Below are positions 28,650 through 41,300 of a DNA stretch of 64,000 bases, in pieces; within the stretch, counting starts at the first letter, position 1, and every line of letters begins with the position of its first letter. Source of the DNA: Aphrocallistes beatrix (Eukaryota; Porifera; Hexactinellida; Sceptrulophora; Aphrocallistidae); the NCBI GenBank assembly GCA_963281255.1, contig OY725501.1, positions 3,201,674 through 3,265,673 of the forward strand, written 5' to 3'. Below the pieces are notes generated by a model. That model saw only the letters and a list, made by a program, of their open reading frames with translations, made no database searches and was not told where the DNA came from. Position numbers and translations under genes: made by a program.

Positions 28650-31374
28650 ATCACAAATGCTAGTACTAATTCGCTACCATAAAAGTTTACATACTATGCA
28701 AATGACTGACAAAGGTTTGGCAGTCTGTCTCAACATAAAGTTACAGGATATGCCAAAGAATGATTACTTACAAATCCAAAAGTATATGGCTAGTAGTGTG
28801 CGATGGAAATCGGTATGTTATAATTTATGCTTTAACGGAATCATGAACGATAGTGAATGTATATCAGTGTGAAAGCTGTCGGCAACCTGACAGGCTTGAC
28901 ACTTCAATTTCAACATCTGTAATAGAAGAACACAAAAAAATTGTGTATCAGAATGATTCAATGCTCGCAATACTTGACTCAATAAAAAGATGAAGTCTTT
29001 TTTCAATCTAACTTGCAATGTTAAGTCGAATTTGTTAGAAAATTGAGTAAGTGTGGACAAAAGCAATGGTCGCCATACATGACTCATTGTGAGCTAGCCT
29101 AACACCAGCGTATGTGTAGAGTCACTGCTAGAGAGCCGAGAAAGGGCATGAAAGCTATGATGTACATCTTTCTACCTATTTAGAGTGTATCTGCAAATGG
29201 ATGCCTGTCTGGTTGGGTGGGGTTATCTAGAATTGGAAGTTTGTGGATATCATTAACTATTAATGAGGGCGTTGCATCAGGTTGATAAGTACTGTAATCG
29301 ATATAAAGAATCATTTTAGATTCAACCCATCAAACATGATATTACACACCTACCACGAATATTATGTTCAATTGCACAAACATAATTAAATGTGTATAAT
29401 TAACTGAACCGCGTCATTGACTTCTTAATTCAGAGTCCCACCGTCCCAGCACAATTGTCATTTAATCAATCGAAGTGGAGATTAATACCGACTCAGTGTT
29501 ATCCACTGTCAATTTATCTAATTAGAACACAATATTCCTGACCAAAGTCATCATGCAATCACTAAACGTGATTTTAAACTATATAGTCAAATGCAGAACT
29601 CAAAGAGACTGAGAAAATGTGATGTTTAAGCATGCTACCATCCCAAATACCACCTGCCCACTCATACTCAGTATTGCGTATCTGTATCAGCTCATTAACT
29701 CAATTAATGGGCACAAGATGTGTTGTTTATACCTGCACATGGTTGAGGAGTTTGCAATTTATATAATTAGATTCTTGGAATCTAAAACAAAGTTTCAATA
29801 TTGGAGTCACGCCCTAGATACGCAAAAGGATTCGGTTCCAATTCTTCAAATTACCTCAATCCATCCTTATAGCTTTGTGGAAGGAAGAGAATTGCTAGCA
29901 GATCTGGATACGTTCGTAAAATTATATTCAAAAAGTAGCTACCAAATGTTAATAGATTTATCACTGCTGACATATTCAAAATGTAGCTATTCTCGATATT
30001 CACCGGAAATAACTATAACATTTCGCCAACAAATGATCTTGCACAATTGCAATTTAGTCAATCAATTTCATTAAGGTTGCAACATAATTGAACAATATGT
30101 TGTGTCTCAAATGTAGTAATTGCGTGTCAGGAGGAAAGTTGAGAGAAGGGAAACAACTTCATGTGAATACCTGAGTGTACAAATCTGGAAGCATAATTCA
30201 ATTGGGGGTTGGAGGTAAGCCATGACTGTCCTACATTGTTTACAAAGCTCGTGCAACTTAGTAATATTAGCTCACTACTCCATAATTTCCATATTTAATG
30301 TTAATGTGATAATATTAGCCCTACCCTTAGAATTCTAGATAATCAGTGCTAGAGAGATTACTATATCAACAGAGATAAGATATGGTGATAACAGCTCCAG
30401 CTCGTCGGATCTATTGCATAATCAAAGCTATGCAGTTATGCATAGAGCCGAATGTACCAACTCCAGAGTATTGTACAGCTCGCCGAGACACTATAAATTT
30501 TCATTCCTAAACCGATCATAACATTATGGTATCGGAAATTCTCTTATATTTCGCGCTCCTAAGCAATATTTGGCTTAAATTCATATGCCTAAAGGGGCGT
30601 CTTGCTCTCCGGAATAATTCCATGAGCAACTCGTAATTAATATTTTAGCCTTTTCTATGAGTAAAGAGAAGACCTTTTTTCTTCTACTTCGACTGCCAGC
30701 ATTTGATCATTTCGATTTAGGTCTTCTAAGATTAGAATGACTGTAAATGCCACTAATTCGACTCGTAAGCAACCTCTGGCTTAGGAAGAAACCGAACGAG
30801 AGAATACGGCTTTGTTGAATTCTTAAATAATATCACTAGGTACTAGGAGATTGTTGTGGAATTTGTAAGATTAAAATATCATTGATGAGGAAGGAATGTA
30901 AATTTAGCAGCATAGATTCTACCAATCAAGTCGAACACATCCGTCTTGATTCACTTCAATCCAATTATCAGTGTTATTGTGCTATTTACATAGTACAAAT
31001 AGCTGTAAAACATTCCAACAAGAAAATAAGATAATAGTAATCCTAGATTGATTGCGAGCGTGGGAATATGTGGGCATAATTAGCTGACAGATAGTATCCT
31101 AGTCACATTATATATCCTGATGCGAAGCTGATATTTTGAGTGGAATGGAGGTGGGATAGAAAAATGTAGACGAGTAATTAGCCTGTGGGACGTGCTAATT
31201 CTGAAGGTCAGCACAAATAAGACTACGTATTAAATTATGAGGCCATTGTTTAAGACAATACAAAGGAAAGAAGAAAGTTTGGATTTATTCAAAGTTTAAT
31301 ATATTTATTTAATAAATAAAAACGGTAAAATATCACCTAAAATAAGGAGAGTGAGATAATTGGAAAAGTGACAT
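28650..31374. other. 2.7-kb interval without a supported gene
   Basis: AT-rich. The longest open frame, 29619-30074 (151 codons, +), has no recognisable motif and is preceded by no clear context, so I do not call it. The 3' end of the interval holds AT-rich sequence with the complement of AATAAA at 31304-31309, suitable as the polyadenylation site of the next minus-strand gene. Confidence 0.5.
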
Positions 31375-31695
31375 TTAGGCTAAGTAATGCTTAAGTCTTT
31401 CAGTTATAATTTCGAACTTTCCAGCTGACAACTTCTCCAGGACGAGTCCAGTCCTTATGAACACGAATGTAGGCATCGACTGAATGTCATAGAGCAGCGA
31501 TACTGGTTTCGCTTTATCCACATCTACACACACAAAAACCACGTTCTTATTTTCATCTGCTAGCTCTTCGAACATCGGAATAACTACGTTACAAGGGCCA
31601 CACCATTGTGCGAAAAATTCCACTACAATCAGCTCATCTTTCTCCTCGATTATACCTTGAAGCTCCTCCTTAGTCGTAATCTCTCGCACTGACAT
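31375..31695 (-). CDS. TXN: Thioredoxin (canonical WCGPC)
   Basis: 106 residues, the standard length of cytosolic thioredoxin, in one exon. The classic motif is 'EFFAQWCGPCNVVIPMFEEL' (both redox Cys). It also has 'VCVDVDKAKPVSLLYDIQ', cis-proline in 'SMPTFVFIRTG' and a Gly before the last helix ('LSAGKFEIITERL'). Of the four paralogues it is closest to ordinary animal thioredoxin and the likeliest to be the general protein disulphide reductase partner of thioredoxin reductase. The complement of AATAAA lies 66-71 bp after the stop. Divergent from the next gene, with 864 bp between the ATGs. Confidence 0.95.
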   Translation of the reverse strand: MSVREITTKEELQGIIEEKDELIVVEFFAQWCGPCNVVIPMFEELADENKNVVFVCVDVDKAKPVSLLYDIQSMPTFVFIRTGLVLEKLSAGKFEIITERLKHYLA

Positions 31696-32559
31696 CGTCT
31701 AATGGCGCCAATTGTTGGAAATTCTAACCAAAAATCGTAGTAAGTGATAATCGAATATATATTCACTAGAAGAACAGTTCAGTAATACTATATGAGGGAA
31801 CCGTATAAATTAAGCCTTATCCGGAATTAATATAGATATTTTCATTAAAAAATTCATTAAAAAATTTTTACATGTTTTATCATTAAATTTTGAAGTAAAA
31901 TTAGAGAGTATATATAGCTATAGTCTCCGTTAACTGTGGAACTCAATATAATAAACTAATAAAGTCGAAATCGGTTTTTTTTACCCGGAATTTTTGTCGC
32001 TAGGCTTCTGTAAACATTGTTTTATTAGTAGTAACTCCATTACAAAATAGTCTGGGTTTGTCTGTCTTTTTCTTTGTCGCAGAGGCATGAAATCAATTGG
32101 ACGGCTGTTGCTGGAATTTAAACATACCTGATCAAAATATTTTTATATCACGATATGATGCGAAGAACATATCTGTGTATGTTGCAACTCAAGCTTAACT
32201 CTCTTGGGGGTGAAATTCTACATTCTGGAGGTGAGATGATAATTATGTTAGTAATTGCATCATTCAACCGAGGTGGAAGGAGCAAAAAACTTATCAAAGT
32301 TAGATAATGCAATATTCAATGATTAGCTAGACTGAGTTAATATTATTGGGATGTGAACTGATTTAAGCACGCAACTAATTTATGAAAAGATACAATATAA
32401 TTCGTCAGCCAAACGACAAATAATATATCAGCCATTGAGCAACTCATCTGTGCTAAAAAGGAAGTCAAATCTAACCAATCAAATGCAACCCCAAATTGTC
32501 TGGGTCAGATAAATATGCATTTAATTTAGGGTAAGCATTTCTAACAATCGCCGTGTACA
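31696..32559. other. Divergent 5' region between thioredoxin and thioredoxin-like C
   Basis: 864 bp of AT-rich DNA with no gene supported. It presumably carries the two promoters. Confidence 0.45.
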
Positions 32560-33018
32560 ATGCCGCAATTAGTCGAGTCAACAGAACAGGTCAAGCAAAT
32601 CATCAGTGAAAACGAAGGCTCGAGCATTTTCGAGTTTTATGCAACTTGGTGCAAGCCCTGCAGCACGATCAGTTCGTATATTACCGATCTGGAGAATGAA
32701 TTCCCTCAAGTTAAGTTCTACTCAATGAGCGTGGAGAATAATGATATGAAAATATTCATGAAAGAATATCGCGTTTTTTCTGTACCGAGTTACATTTTCT
32801 TCAAGGACGGTGAGTATGAGGATATTGTGAAGGGAGCAGAGATAGATAAAATACGAAAAATCCTTGAAGATTTGACTTATGAGCCAACTGAGCTGGCTTC
32901 AGAATCAACACCTTCTATTTCAGATGAAATAATCCTCCCCACCAATGATGATGATAATGATGTTGAGAAAAGTGACAATCTCATTGATAATGTGACACAA
33001 TCAGATGAACAGGCTTAA
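32560..33018 (+). CDS. Thioredoxin-like protein C (WCKPC) with acidic C-terminal tail
   Basis: 152 residues in one exon. The thioredoxin fold occupies residues 1-105, with 'EFYATWCKPCSTISSYI' (both Cys present, Lys in place of Gly), the strand 'VKFYSMSVENND' and cis-proline in 'FSVPSYIFFKDGEYEDIVKG'. The Asp buried behind the active site in typical thioredoxins is not obvious. Residues 106-152 form a Ser/Glu/Asp-rich, probably disordered tail including 'NDDDNDVEKSDN', absent from normal thioredoxins. It may serve as a partner-binding or localisation segment (inference). Last of the four-gene thioredoxin cluster. Confidence 0.88.
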   Translation: MPQLVESTEQVKQIISENEGSSIFEFYATWCKPCSTISSYITDLENEFPQVKFYSMSVENNDMKIFMKEYRVFSVPSYIFFKDGEYEDIVKGAEIDKIRKILEDLTYEPTELASESTPSISDEIILPTNDDDNDVEKSDNLIDNVTQSDEQA

Positions 33019-35482
33019 TTATTTGGAGTCGATTAAAGCATTATCCCACCTGATTCAAGGAAGTCATCATATCCATGTATAGTTATTACTCTGTAAAATT
33101 CAAACAGATAACAAGTTATTGATATGATTGTTGTACCATCTAGAAATCATTTGACTTTGATTATCATATGAACGTTAATTTAAAAACATTTCTTCCAAGA
33201 AGGCGAACTGATAACCTAACTTCATAAATACTGCACGAATGTCACAGACGCCAAATTCCAAGAATGTCGCCTATGTCAATTCTTAATCGGAAAGGTGTTC
33301 GAGCGGACATCATTTCCATAAGATTAATAAAAAGAATTCCCGTTCCAAAATCCATCTCTAGGTATATTGTATTACGTGTGTCTCATGCCATCGGGTCTTC
33401 TTGTGTCTACGTACTAAATAAAGCAATCATTGCATTTGGCTGTTTTCACTAGATATATCAATGACACTACGTTATTGCATTATTACAGCGTCATTCATTC
33501 TAATGTCACCAATTATTATGTGTTAACATCCAATTTACAGTTCGTCACACACAAATTCCTTAGCTTCAGTAGTCCTGAAACACTCTTCATGATGTGATAT
33601 AACATTACATTAATATTCCAGGAGTTCAAGGGAACTTATATTCTGGAACTACAGACCTCATGCAGAAATTTCACAAACCAAAGTTCAGAAATAATGATTT
33701 GGGTCAAATGTTCAAGTTCAGATTTAATCAACACACTCGAATTAATTACAATTCAATGAAATCTTCTTTAAGCGAATTTTAACCTCGGCGGTTATATAGT
33801 TGACCGATGAAATATGATTTGGGATTAGAGAACTCGGAATGAAGCAAACTTCTCGTTTATCTGCTTTCTTAGATGCCATCGAAATTATCTCAATTTCGGA
33901 AAGTTTATAAACTTACAAACGTGTAACCCAAATTAAACGTTAAAATCAAGAGATAATTTATGAAAATAATTCTACCTAATAATCCAGGAATTGAATTGAA
34001 TAGAATGAAAGAGGCTAAATCTTCCAGGAATTATTTCAAAAAGTTTTTCAGCATTTTATAAACTTTACCTACAAGAAGGCGAATTACAATTTCTACGCTC
34101 ATGAATTCATGACGCAACCAGATGACATTATAATTATAAATGTATTCCGAAAGATTAGAAAGAGCTAGGATTTGATAAGTTGGGTGTGGAGAGTAATTAG
34201 ATTCTGAAGTTAGATCATGGATAACATTCCTGGCGCCCTCCTCCACATGTGCCAGCGATATAAAGATGAGCTAGACACAATAGATTGATATCGATTGCGA
34301 TCATATGAAAGAATGAAGGATCATTATGATTCTGAACAATATTCTGTAATTTCAGTACCAAATCGAGAGTTAACATGGTATCTAAACATTAATTTTGTTC
34401 ATAATATTCGTAAGGGATATATAATATAATTTTCATGTTCACACCAATTTAGGTAAAGAAATTTCTCGAATTAATGAATCAAATTAACATGTCGGGATAG
34501 ATTCAGATACCGGGTGCAAATGTATATCACGATTCAGTTATTCAAATTATACAATTACAGAGTTCAACAGCAAAATTAGAACATTCCAAAGGGTAGACAT
34601 TGGACTGCTAAATAAATTGACAATGTATTCCAATTCACATTTTCTCTTTCAATGGTCAATTACTCGAAACAAACGCAAGATAAATGATCTCGTTTGAATT
34701 AAATAAAATCTATTAACCACGTCACTCGCCTAATTAAAGGGCTGTGACACTTACTATAGCATTTATTAAGGTAATTTATTCGATTGAATTTATCATTAAC
34801 CTGATTCAATTGCGTTTTAACATACAATTAAAACAAATTGATTGCACAATAATACATAGTTCATGAAACCTTTGTTCCACGTGCAAGCAAGGGAATGGCA
34901 ACAGGCGTATTTTGAAATGATATGCTCGTAGTTAAGTTACACTTAAACTGTTTAGAAAAGAGGTGGGTTCTAAACAGATAGAATAGAACATTTGCTTCAA
35001 AGATAGACAGGCGCCTACAATGAGATAGGATAGTAAGAAAACCTCATGAACAACGATAGTGGGTGAACCCCCTTCCTACCTGGCTGGAGAAAGAACGAAA
35101 TAAACTAAGTAGTATATTCAAAGCAATTCTCAATGTAAAATCAACAGTTCGAATACACTAAATACAACAAAGGCTATGTACTAAAATTACAGACTATAAG
35201 CGATAATAAGAGTCAGGCCGTGTGGTAATGATGTTAGAGTTGCGGCGTTCGTTGAAAAGTTCATTAAACTTGGATGCACTAAAGATAAGGGAATTACATT
35301 ATAAGTTAAATAGGAGGGGATTAAGAAGATTTCGTTTGGTTGCGAATTAGTTTCAGAAGTCTTTGGGAAGTTGTTTTTCATTTAATCTCAATGTTTTCTT
35401 TATACAATAAAAATGCGGATGTTTGGTCAAGGAGGATCAAAATTAAAATTCACGATAGCTAGGATATACAGGTGTATTGAAA
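33019..35482. other. 2.5-kb interval without a supported gene
   Basis: AT-rich DNA between thioredoxin-like C and the RING gene. Frames are all under 75 codons and show no motif. I see no repeat with clear ends here. Confidence 0.5.
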
Positions 35483-37048
35483 TCACTTTGGATGAACTTC
35501 TTTACGACAGAGTGGACAATTCCTCTGCTTAACTAGCCAATCCTTCACACAGTCTCGGTGGTATTCGTGCTTGCACGGTAAAACGAACAACCTATCCCCT
35601 TCCTTATATTCATCCATACAAATCACACAACTCTCATCTTTCTCTTCGTAATCCGCCATTTTGTACTTTTTCACTTCCAACCGTTTCAGTTCTGCTTTCG
35701 TCATTCCTGCTTTCTTTGAGCGGTGTGAGTGTGGGGGTGGATGGGGCTGGATGTGAGCTGGCTCTTCATAGGTTGGCGAGTCGTGGTAACGGGCCGCGGA
35801 GTAGATGGTGGGGATCTGGTACTCGTACGGTCGGAATCGAGGGAAGTTGTTTTGCATTGGGGGTCTAGCCATCATCGGCTGGGGACAGGTGTAGAACGCG
35901 TTAGGCATGCAGGTCCGTGGGTAGAAAGGGGTGGGGTATGGGTCTGTCTGTGGCGGATACGCGGCAAAGTAAAAAGGAGTCTGCACCTGGCTCATGTAAC
36001 TGACCGGAGTTTGCTGGGGCTGGTATTCAAGTTCCGGCGGGGGGTAGAAGTTGGGTTCTGGACTTATTGATAGGACTGACGGCCGTTGCGTGTTCTGAAC
36101 GGACAGCTGCGGCTGAACAACCTCTGGAAGGAGGGATTCGTAACTGATGTCAGGTGTATCGAACAAGGTCTGGGGAGACAGTTGAGTCGGAGAGTTGGCT
36201 GGCTCCTGTCTCGGTACTGCTGGCGATTTGACAGAAACTATAACCAACTCGGGTTCGTTGTTATGGTCATCTTCCCCTTCGTCTGGGATGAGAATTGTCT
36301 CAAGTATTTCTGCTCCTACGGTGCTAACTGGGATAGCAGGGGACGTGTCAGAGCCTGTGGAATCCGGCTGGTTCGCGGCCTGGGAAGGAGGCATAGGGAT
36401 ACTGGCGGTTGTTCTGTAATAAGCATGCGTGTCTAAAGGAACTCTCATTTGCGGGTACTTTAGCTTCTCCTGAGATCCTCGCATAGTGTTATTCGGAGAG
36501 ACGCTGTTGATGCTGAGGATGGGACTCCGACTGGGGCTCGAGTGGGAGTTACTCTGTGTTTCGGGGGATATTTTTCCGGGGAGGGGATAGGGAGTGTCGA
36601 CTGGTAGGTGGGCTTGCTGGATAAAAGGTCGTTGCTGGTATATTACTTGTGGAATTGCTTCTGTGTTCGTCTGATACATTTGTGTGTTATGTATTGTTGT
36701 AGGTTGTTCTTCAACGCGCATGCGTTTATAAGGACATTCAGCCGAAGGCGGTTGAACAATTCTGTTTTTCTGTCTTTGGATGAGTGCCAGTCTCGGATTA
36801 GGTTGAGAAACCGGATTGTGTTGCAAAGGAGTGTGGAATTGCGCATTGTTTTGCATTGGGTAGTAAGGTGGCTGTTGGTTTATGTACTGGCATCCATTCT
36901 CACATTGATAGTTTTGAGGTTGGGCGAATCCTTGACTCATGTCGTTAGCAACAAAGTATGAAGGGTAAGGCAATTCCGGATCCGATGGAGATATTTGCGG
37001 ATAACATTTTTCGGAGGTAGTAAATATATTTGGGTAGCCTTGTGCCAT
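35483..37048 (-). CDS. RING-H2 finger protein, probable E3 ubiquitin ligase
   Basis: 521 residues, single exon. The first 430 residues are Pro/Gln/Tyr/Ser-rich and probably disordered ('PQNYQCENGCQYINQQPPYY', several PPxY-like and YPPQ stretches), typical of RNF-type E3s with large adaptor regions. A short basic segment 'KAGMTKAELKRLEVKKYKM' precedes a C-terminal RING-H2: C-V-I-C, then 'LPCKHEYHRDCVKDWL' and 'CPLCRKEV', giving all eight zinc ligands (C3H2C3) and the conserved Trp. The layout resembles the RNF38/RNF44/RLIM/RNF111 group, but I cannot assign an orthologue. It has the same strand as BIRC6, 1.3 kb downstream of its stop. Confidence 0.88.
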   Translation of the reverse strand: MAQGYPNIFTTSEKCYPQISPSDPELPYPSYFVANDMSQGFAQPQNYQCENGCQYINQQPPYYPMQNNAQFHTPLQHNPVSQPNPRLALIQRQKNRIVQPPSAECPYKRMRVEEQPTTIHNTQMYQTNTEAIPQVIYQQRPFIQQAHLPVDTPYPLPGKISPETQSNSHSSPSRSPILSINSVSPNNTMRGSQEKLKYPQMRVPLDTHAYYRTTASIPMPPSQAANQPDSTGSDTSPAIPVSTVGAEILETILIPDEGEDDHNNEPELVIVSVKSPAVPRQEPANSPTQLSPQTLFDTPDISYESLLPEVVQPQLSVQNTQRPSVLSISPEPNFYPPPELEYQPQQTPVSYMSQVQTPFYFAAYPPQTDPYPTPFYPRTCMPNAFYTCPQPMMARPPMQNNFPRFRPYEYQIPTIYSAARYHDSPTYEEPAHIQPHPPPHSHRSKKAGMTKAELKRLEVKKYKMADYEEKDESCVICMDEYKEGDRLFVLPCKHEYHRDCVKDWLVKQRNCPLCRKEVHPK

Positions 37049-38383
37049 GATACTTGTTCCGTTGTGCTATGATTATTAATAAAGAGCGCGTGTAAAAAAT
37101 AATTTAGCGTTTATAAATAGAACAACGCAGGTAAAAAATAAAGCAAAACCAGATCTTTTATATAAATGCTGTTGTATATAGGAACGAATAACCAGGGCCT
37201 ATCTAATCCAGAGGAATATGCAATGTTATATCATTGTTAAATTTATTCAAGAGATAAATAGAAGCAAATGCAAAATCGAGGTTTGCAACTCGTAGGTTCT
37301 TATATGACTTTGTTATCTATACCTTTGTAATAGAGAGGGTAATTGGTAGAAGTTGTATTATTAGATTATTGAGTATTGATTGCAAATGACTCCACAAATA
37401 AATACGGCATTTGCATAAGAATTCAGACAGCCTTACTAAACCAGCATATAATTGGTAACAAAATAAGATTTCTTATTCATCGTCAATCTACTATCTAGTT
37501 TGAATAGTATACAGAACAGAGCGTTGTAAAGAGGTATCAGCAGACATTTCTTAGGTCAGGGAAGGCAATAAAGTCGCCATTCAAGTGCAAATAGAAGCAT
37601 CAGATAGCGGTTATGTGGTACTGCAGAGATTAAAATGCACCTTTAAACCTGATTTGGTTAATCTATAGATTCAAGCGAGCATTGCTTTGGTCATTTCTTT
37701 CATTCATTGAAACTAAAACCACCAAACCGTTTGAAGTTAGGGTTCAAAAGTTTCAAGGGGAACCAACCCAACATTCAAATCCAATAGTACTTTGCAAAAG
37801 GCGCCCATGATGGTACAATTAAGACATTTAAAAGGGGAGTATGGCAAACAAGGATTCACAACTTAGTTCCAACTTAGTTTACCAATCCAACTTAGTTTAC
37901 CAACAACTTAGTTTACCAAAGATATATCTAAATAATTTAAAAGGTGATCCTAACACAAAAAGTTTTCTATTCAAGGATTAAAAAAATTTGCATAAACATT
38001 TCTTCTCATTGTTAGAAAGGTATTTCTCCCTATGGGACCTACGCTAAACCGATTCAATTATAAGCTTGTTTATTAAATTCTAGCAATTTTTCCAAAGCAT
38101 TACGATCGCATAAATGTAATACAGTAGTACATTAATACAAAAGAATCGCTAAATAAAAAAATCCTAGTGACACTACCTAGCATTTGTTAAGTTGAAGCCG
38201 ATTTTAAAAGTACTTTTAATATAAGTATTTAGAGAAAGGTACAATCTTGGCACAAAACAGACTGTACATGAACTATATATAGTATTACGCTCAAGGGTAA
38301 TTTCTATGTTAATACTACTAGGTAACTAGGCGGTGATTGCTAAGAATTGTCTCTAGAGTGCTGGCGTGGTGTAATTAGTAAAG
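37049..38383. other. Interval between BIRC6 3' end and RING gene 5' end
   Basis: No gene supported. It includes the BIRC6 3' UTR; the complement of AATAAA at 38069-38074 is a candidate polyadenylation signal. It also holds the RING gene promoter region. A short direct repeat of AACTTAGTT(C/T)ACCAA occurs three times near 37861-37918. Confidence 0.5.
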
Positions 38384-41300
38384 CTACGGTGTCTTCTCTT
38401 TAGATTCGTCTTTCTTCTCTTTAGATTCGTCTTTCTTCTCTTTGGGTTCGTCTTTTTTCTTTTCCGTTGTCTGTTCTGCTTCATCTTCACTGCCGCTATC
38501 TGCGAAATCTTTAGGATCCACCTTGTCCAGTTCGACGCGAATTTGTTTAATATGGCTCTGTAAGGATTTCAAGTGCTGAGACACGGTTGAAGTAGATGAG
38601 AGCGACCTCGACTTGATGTAGTTCTTGAGATCCGTAACCCAACTCTCGCATATCTCCACCACGCAGTCCTTCTTGATGTAGAAGTGCTTCATGATGACCT
38701 TCTTGAAGCAGGGAGGAGGGTTTTTCATCTGCTCGAGGATAGCCCACCTGGCAGTGGCCTGCGTGATGTTGGCATTGTACTCCTGGCTGCGCTGAGTTCC
38801 GTTCGCTGTGCCTCGACTCTGCTCGTAGCCCGGTTCGTTGAAATAGGGTTCCGGCACGAGAATCAGGGACTGCACTGATACCAGCACTTGCAGGAAGCTG
38901 GAACTCTGAGAATTCCAACGTTCCTCCGGCCTACCATGCCATGTGTTGAGAATGCTAAGACAGACCTTTCCATCGTTGTAAAGATTGGGGTTGAATCTGA
39001 TGGTCCTTTGTCCTGTCGTCTCGAGCTGCACGAGCATAGGAGACCCTGGGTAGTCTGCGGTGAAGTAGATATCGAATATGAAACAGCCGTTACCGTAGGG
39101 CGTGTCCTCAGGCCCTGTGATCAGAACCTTCATCACATCCAGCCGATCTTCATCCACCTGGACGAATACCGAACTGGATGTGGACAGGGGTAGGGACGTG
39201 GCGAGCGCGGATATCTCTTGTGCCAATCGCCGAGCTCTCCGAGGGTTGCTGATGTTGGTCTGCACGCGGGAGGACCAGTAGAAGGGGTGGGTAAAGGTCA
39301 CACTGCCGTTTTTCTCTGTCACTAATTTCCATGAGCCGAATTGTAGCGGACCCATTTGTGACATGTAGTCCTTCCCTACGATTTTAGATACAACTTTTCC
39401 TGATTCCTTTTCTTCTTTTTGAAAAGCTTTTACCTTGGCTGCGGCCAGCTCTGCGGTTTTCTGCACTTCTTCTAAGAAGAAATTTAAACTCTCAGGGTCA
39501 GCAGGTTCGTCTTGTTTGTTCGTCCCGACCGTGTGCTCGATATACTGCAGCATGACGGAGGAGAAGGGCAGGTTGGGCTCAGCGGCGGTGGGAGTGGGCA
39601 GTTTAGCAGCTGGGTTGGGCTTCCCAGCTTTGGAAGGAGATTTATCTGTCTTGGCCACCTGTTTCAGATACGTCTTCACGACGTCGTTCATCGTGATGAG
39701 ATGCTTGTGGAGATAGTTATTTGATTCAGAATCAAGTGGTAGCATGAGAGGAATGAAAGCAGGTACTGAGACGAATTTTTTAATGAATGCCATCAGTGCA
39801 GTGTATAACGGTACATGACGGGACATATCCAGTACTGAGTCATTCCTCAGATAGGACTCCAGGGCAGGTAGAAGACAGGAATTACCGAATAGTTCATTAA
39901 GACCGTCAGGAATGCAGTATATCTGTGCAGTGTCTGATTTGTCCGGCTCAGTTATCACTTCTCCGAGGTAAGAAGCTAAAATGTTCAGGCAGAAAGTGAT
40001 ATGTCTCTCCTCTATCTTCTGTTTGGCAACCATGTCTTCAAGGTTCCACTTGGACGTGGTGGAACCGGTTCCGAATCCGGTGCCTTTTTCCCAATAGAGC
40101 TTCCCGCCTTCAGTCTCCCCTTGAGCTTTGTTCGGACTCTTGTCTATGGAGAGTGTCGTGGATGCGGCCAGGTCCTGGGAGGGGTTCCTGGAGTCGTGGT
40201 GTCCCATTACGGCGATGCAATGCAGGATGTGGTGAACGATGCCGACATGGTACACGCGGTCTCGCAGCGTCTGACTCGTAGCTTGGTCTAGCTTGCTGTC
40301 GAGGAGCTGTTTGATGATGTAGTACGGCTGTAGAGGGAGAACTTTGATGATTGTATCTCCGAGTTTAGAGATAGGCTTTCCATTTCCGTCATCTTCCGCC
40401 CCAAACAGAAGTCGTAGCATGCATTTGGTGATGAATGGGTAGGCTAGGAGAGGTTCCGATATCTCTTCTATCTTGAGACAGAGTCCCAGGAGAATAATGG
40501 AATTTAGAGGTAGGATTGTACTAATGTTTGCCTCGGCAGAAGTTAGAGAGCCTTTGATCAAGTCGGGGTATACCGGTTTCTGTGCTTTATTATTCTCGAA
40601 GAGATGCTCGGTCCGTGGCCAGTAATTTGGATAAATTAGTGGGAGATACTCAGCCAACAAGGTAAGGCCTCCGCAACTAGCGAACAACTCCATCTGCGTA
40701 GGAATAATAGTCTCGTTAGAATCTACTGCCTTTTTCTCTCCCTCTCCGAACTCGAAGTAGAGGTGGATGTGATTGCTTGAATCTATCGGGCTTTTACCCT
40801 TAGTCGTTTTCTCAATTTTCAATATCGGAGATTTAGAACTAATGGGCATTGACTTTGGAGTATCATTTTTAAAGAAAACTACTTTTTTCGTGTAAATCGC
40901 TGGCTCTTTCTTCTTTGCCGGTTTCCCACTCTCCACTGGCAAGAAATTATAGGTGAGACCGGAGTTTATAACTAAATCAGCTAGAACTGAGTCAGATGAA
41001 TTTTCATTCAACAAAGAAATTATTTTCACGAGTGATTCTTCAGCTTTCATTTCCGGTTGAATTGGAGTTTTAATAGGTGAACTGGGTGCGTGTAATTTCG
41101 TTTGTTGACCCCCCTCTTCATTATGCATGTACTGCGAGACCAGTTTGAAGGAGTTGGAGAAGCTATCAATAGTGGTACTAGAGCGAACATAGACCAGATA
41201 CCTTCCATGGCCACAGCCATACCTTGGGTGCTCGAGATTGCACTCCGTTACCTTGACAAGGTTATTCCCGATGTAGTAGCTCAAGGTAGGCATGAATTTA

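Noticed and set aside
29619..30074. 151-codon plus-strand open frame in the interval between thioredoxin genes
   Set aside because: No recognisable domain, irregular composition, and no supporting signals; an open frame of this size can arise by chance in 2.7 kb of non-coding DNA. Transcript data could overturn this.
33264..33452. 62-codon open frame after thioredoxin-like C
   Set aside because: Short, no motif and no splice context linking it to the thioredoxin gene.
36608..36961. Plus-strand 117-codon open frame opposite the RING gene
   Set aside because: Antisense shadow of the Pro/Gln-rich coding sequence; no independent motif.
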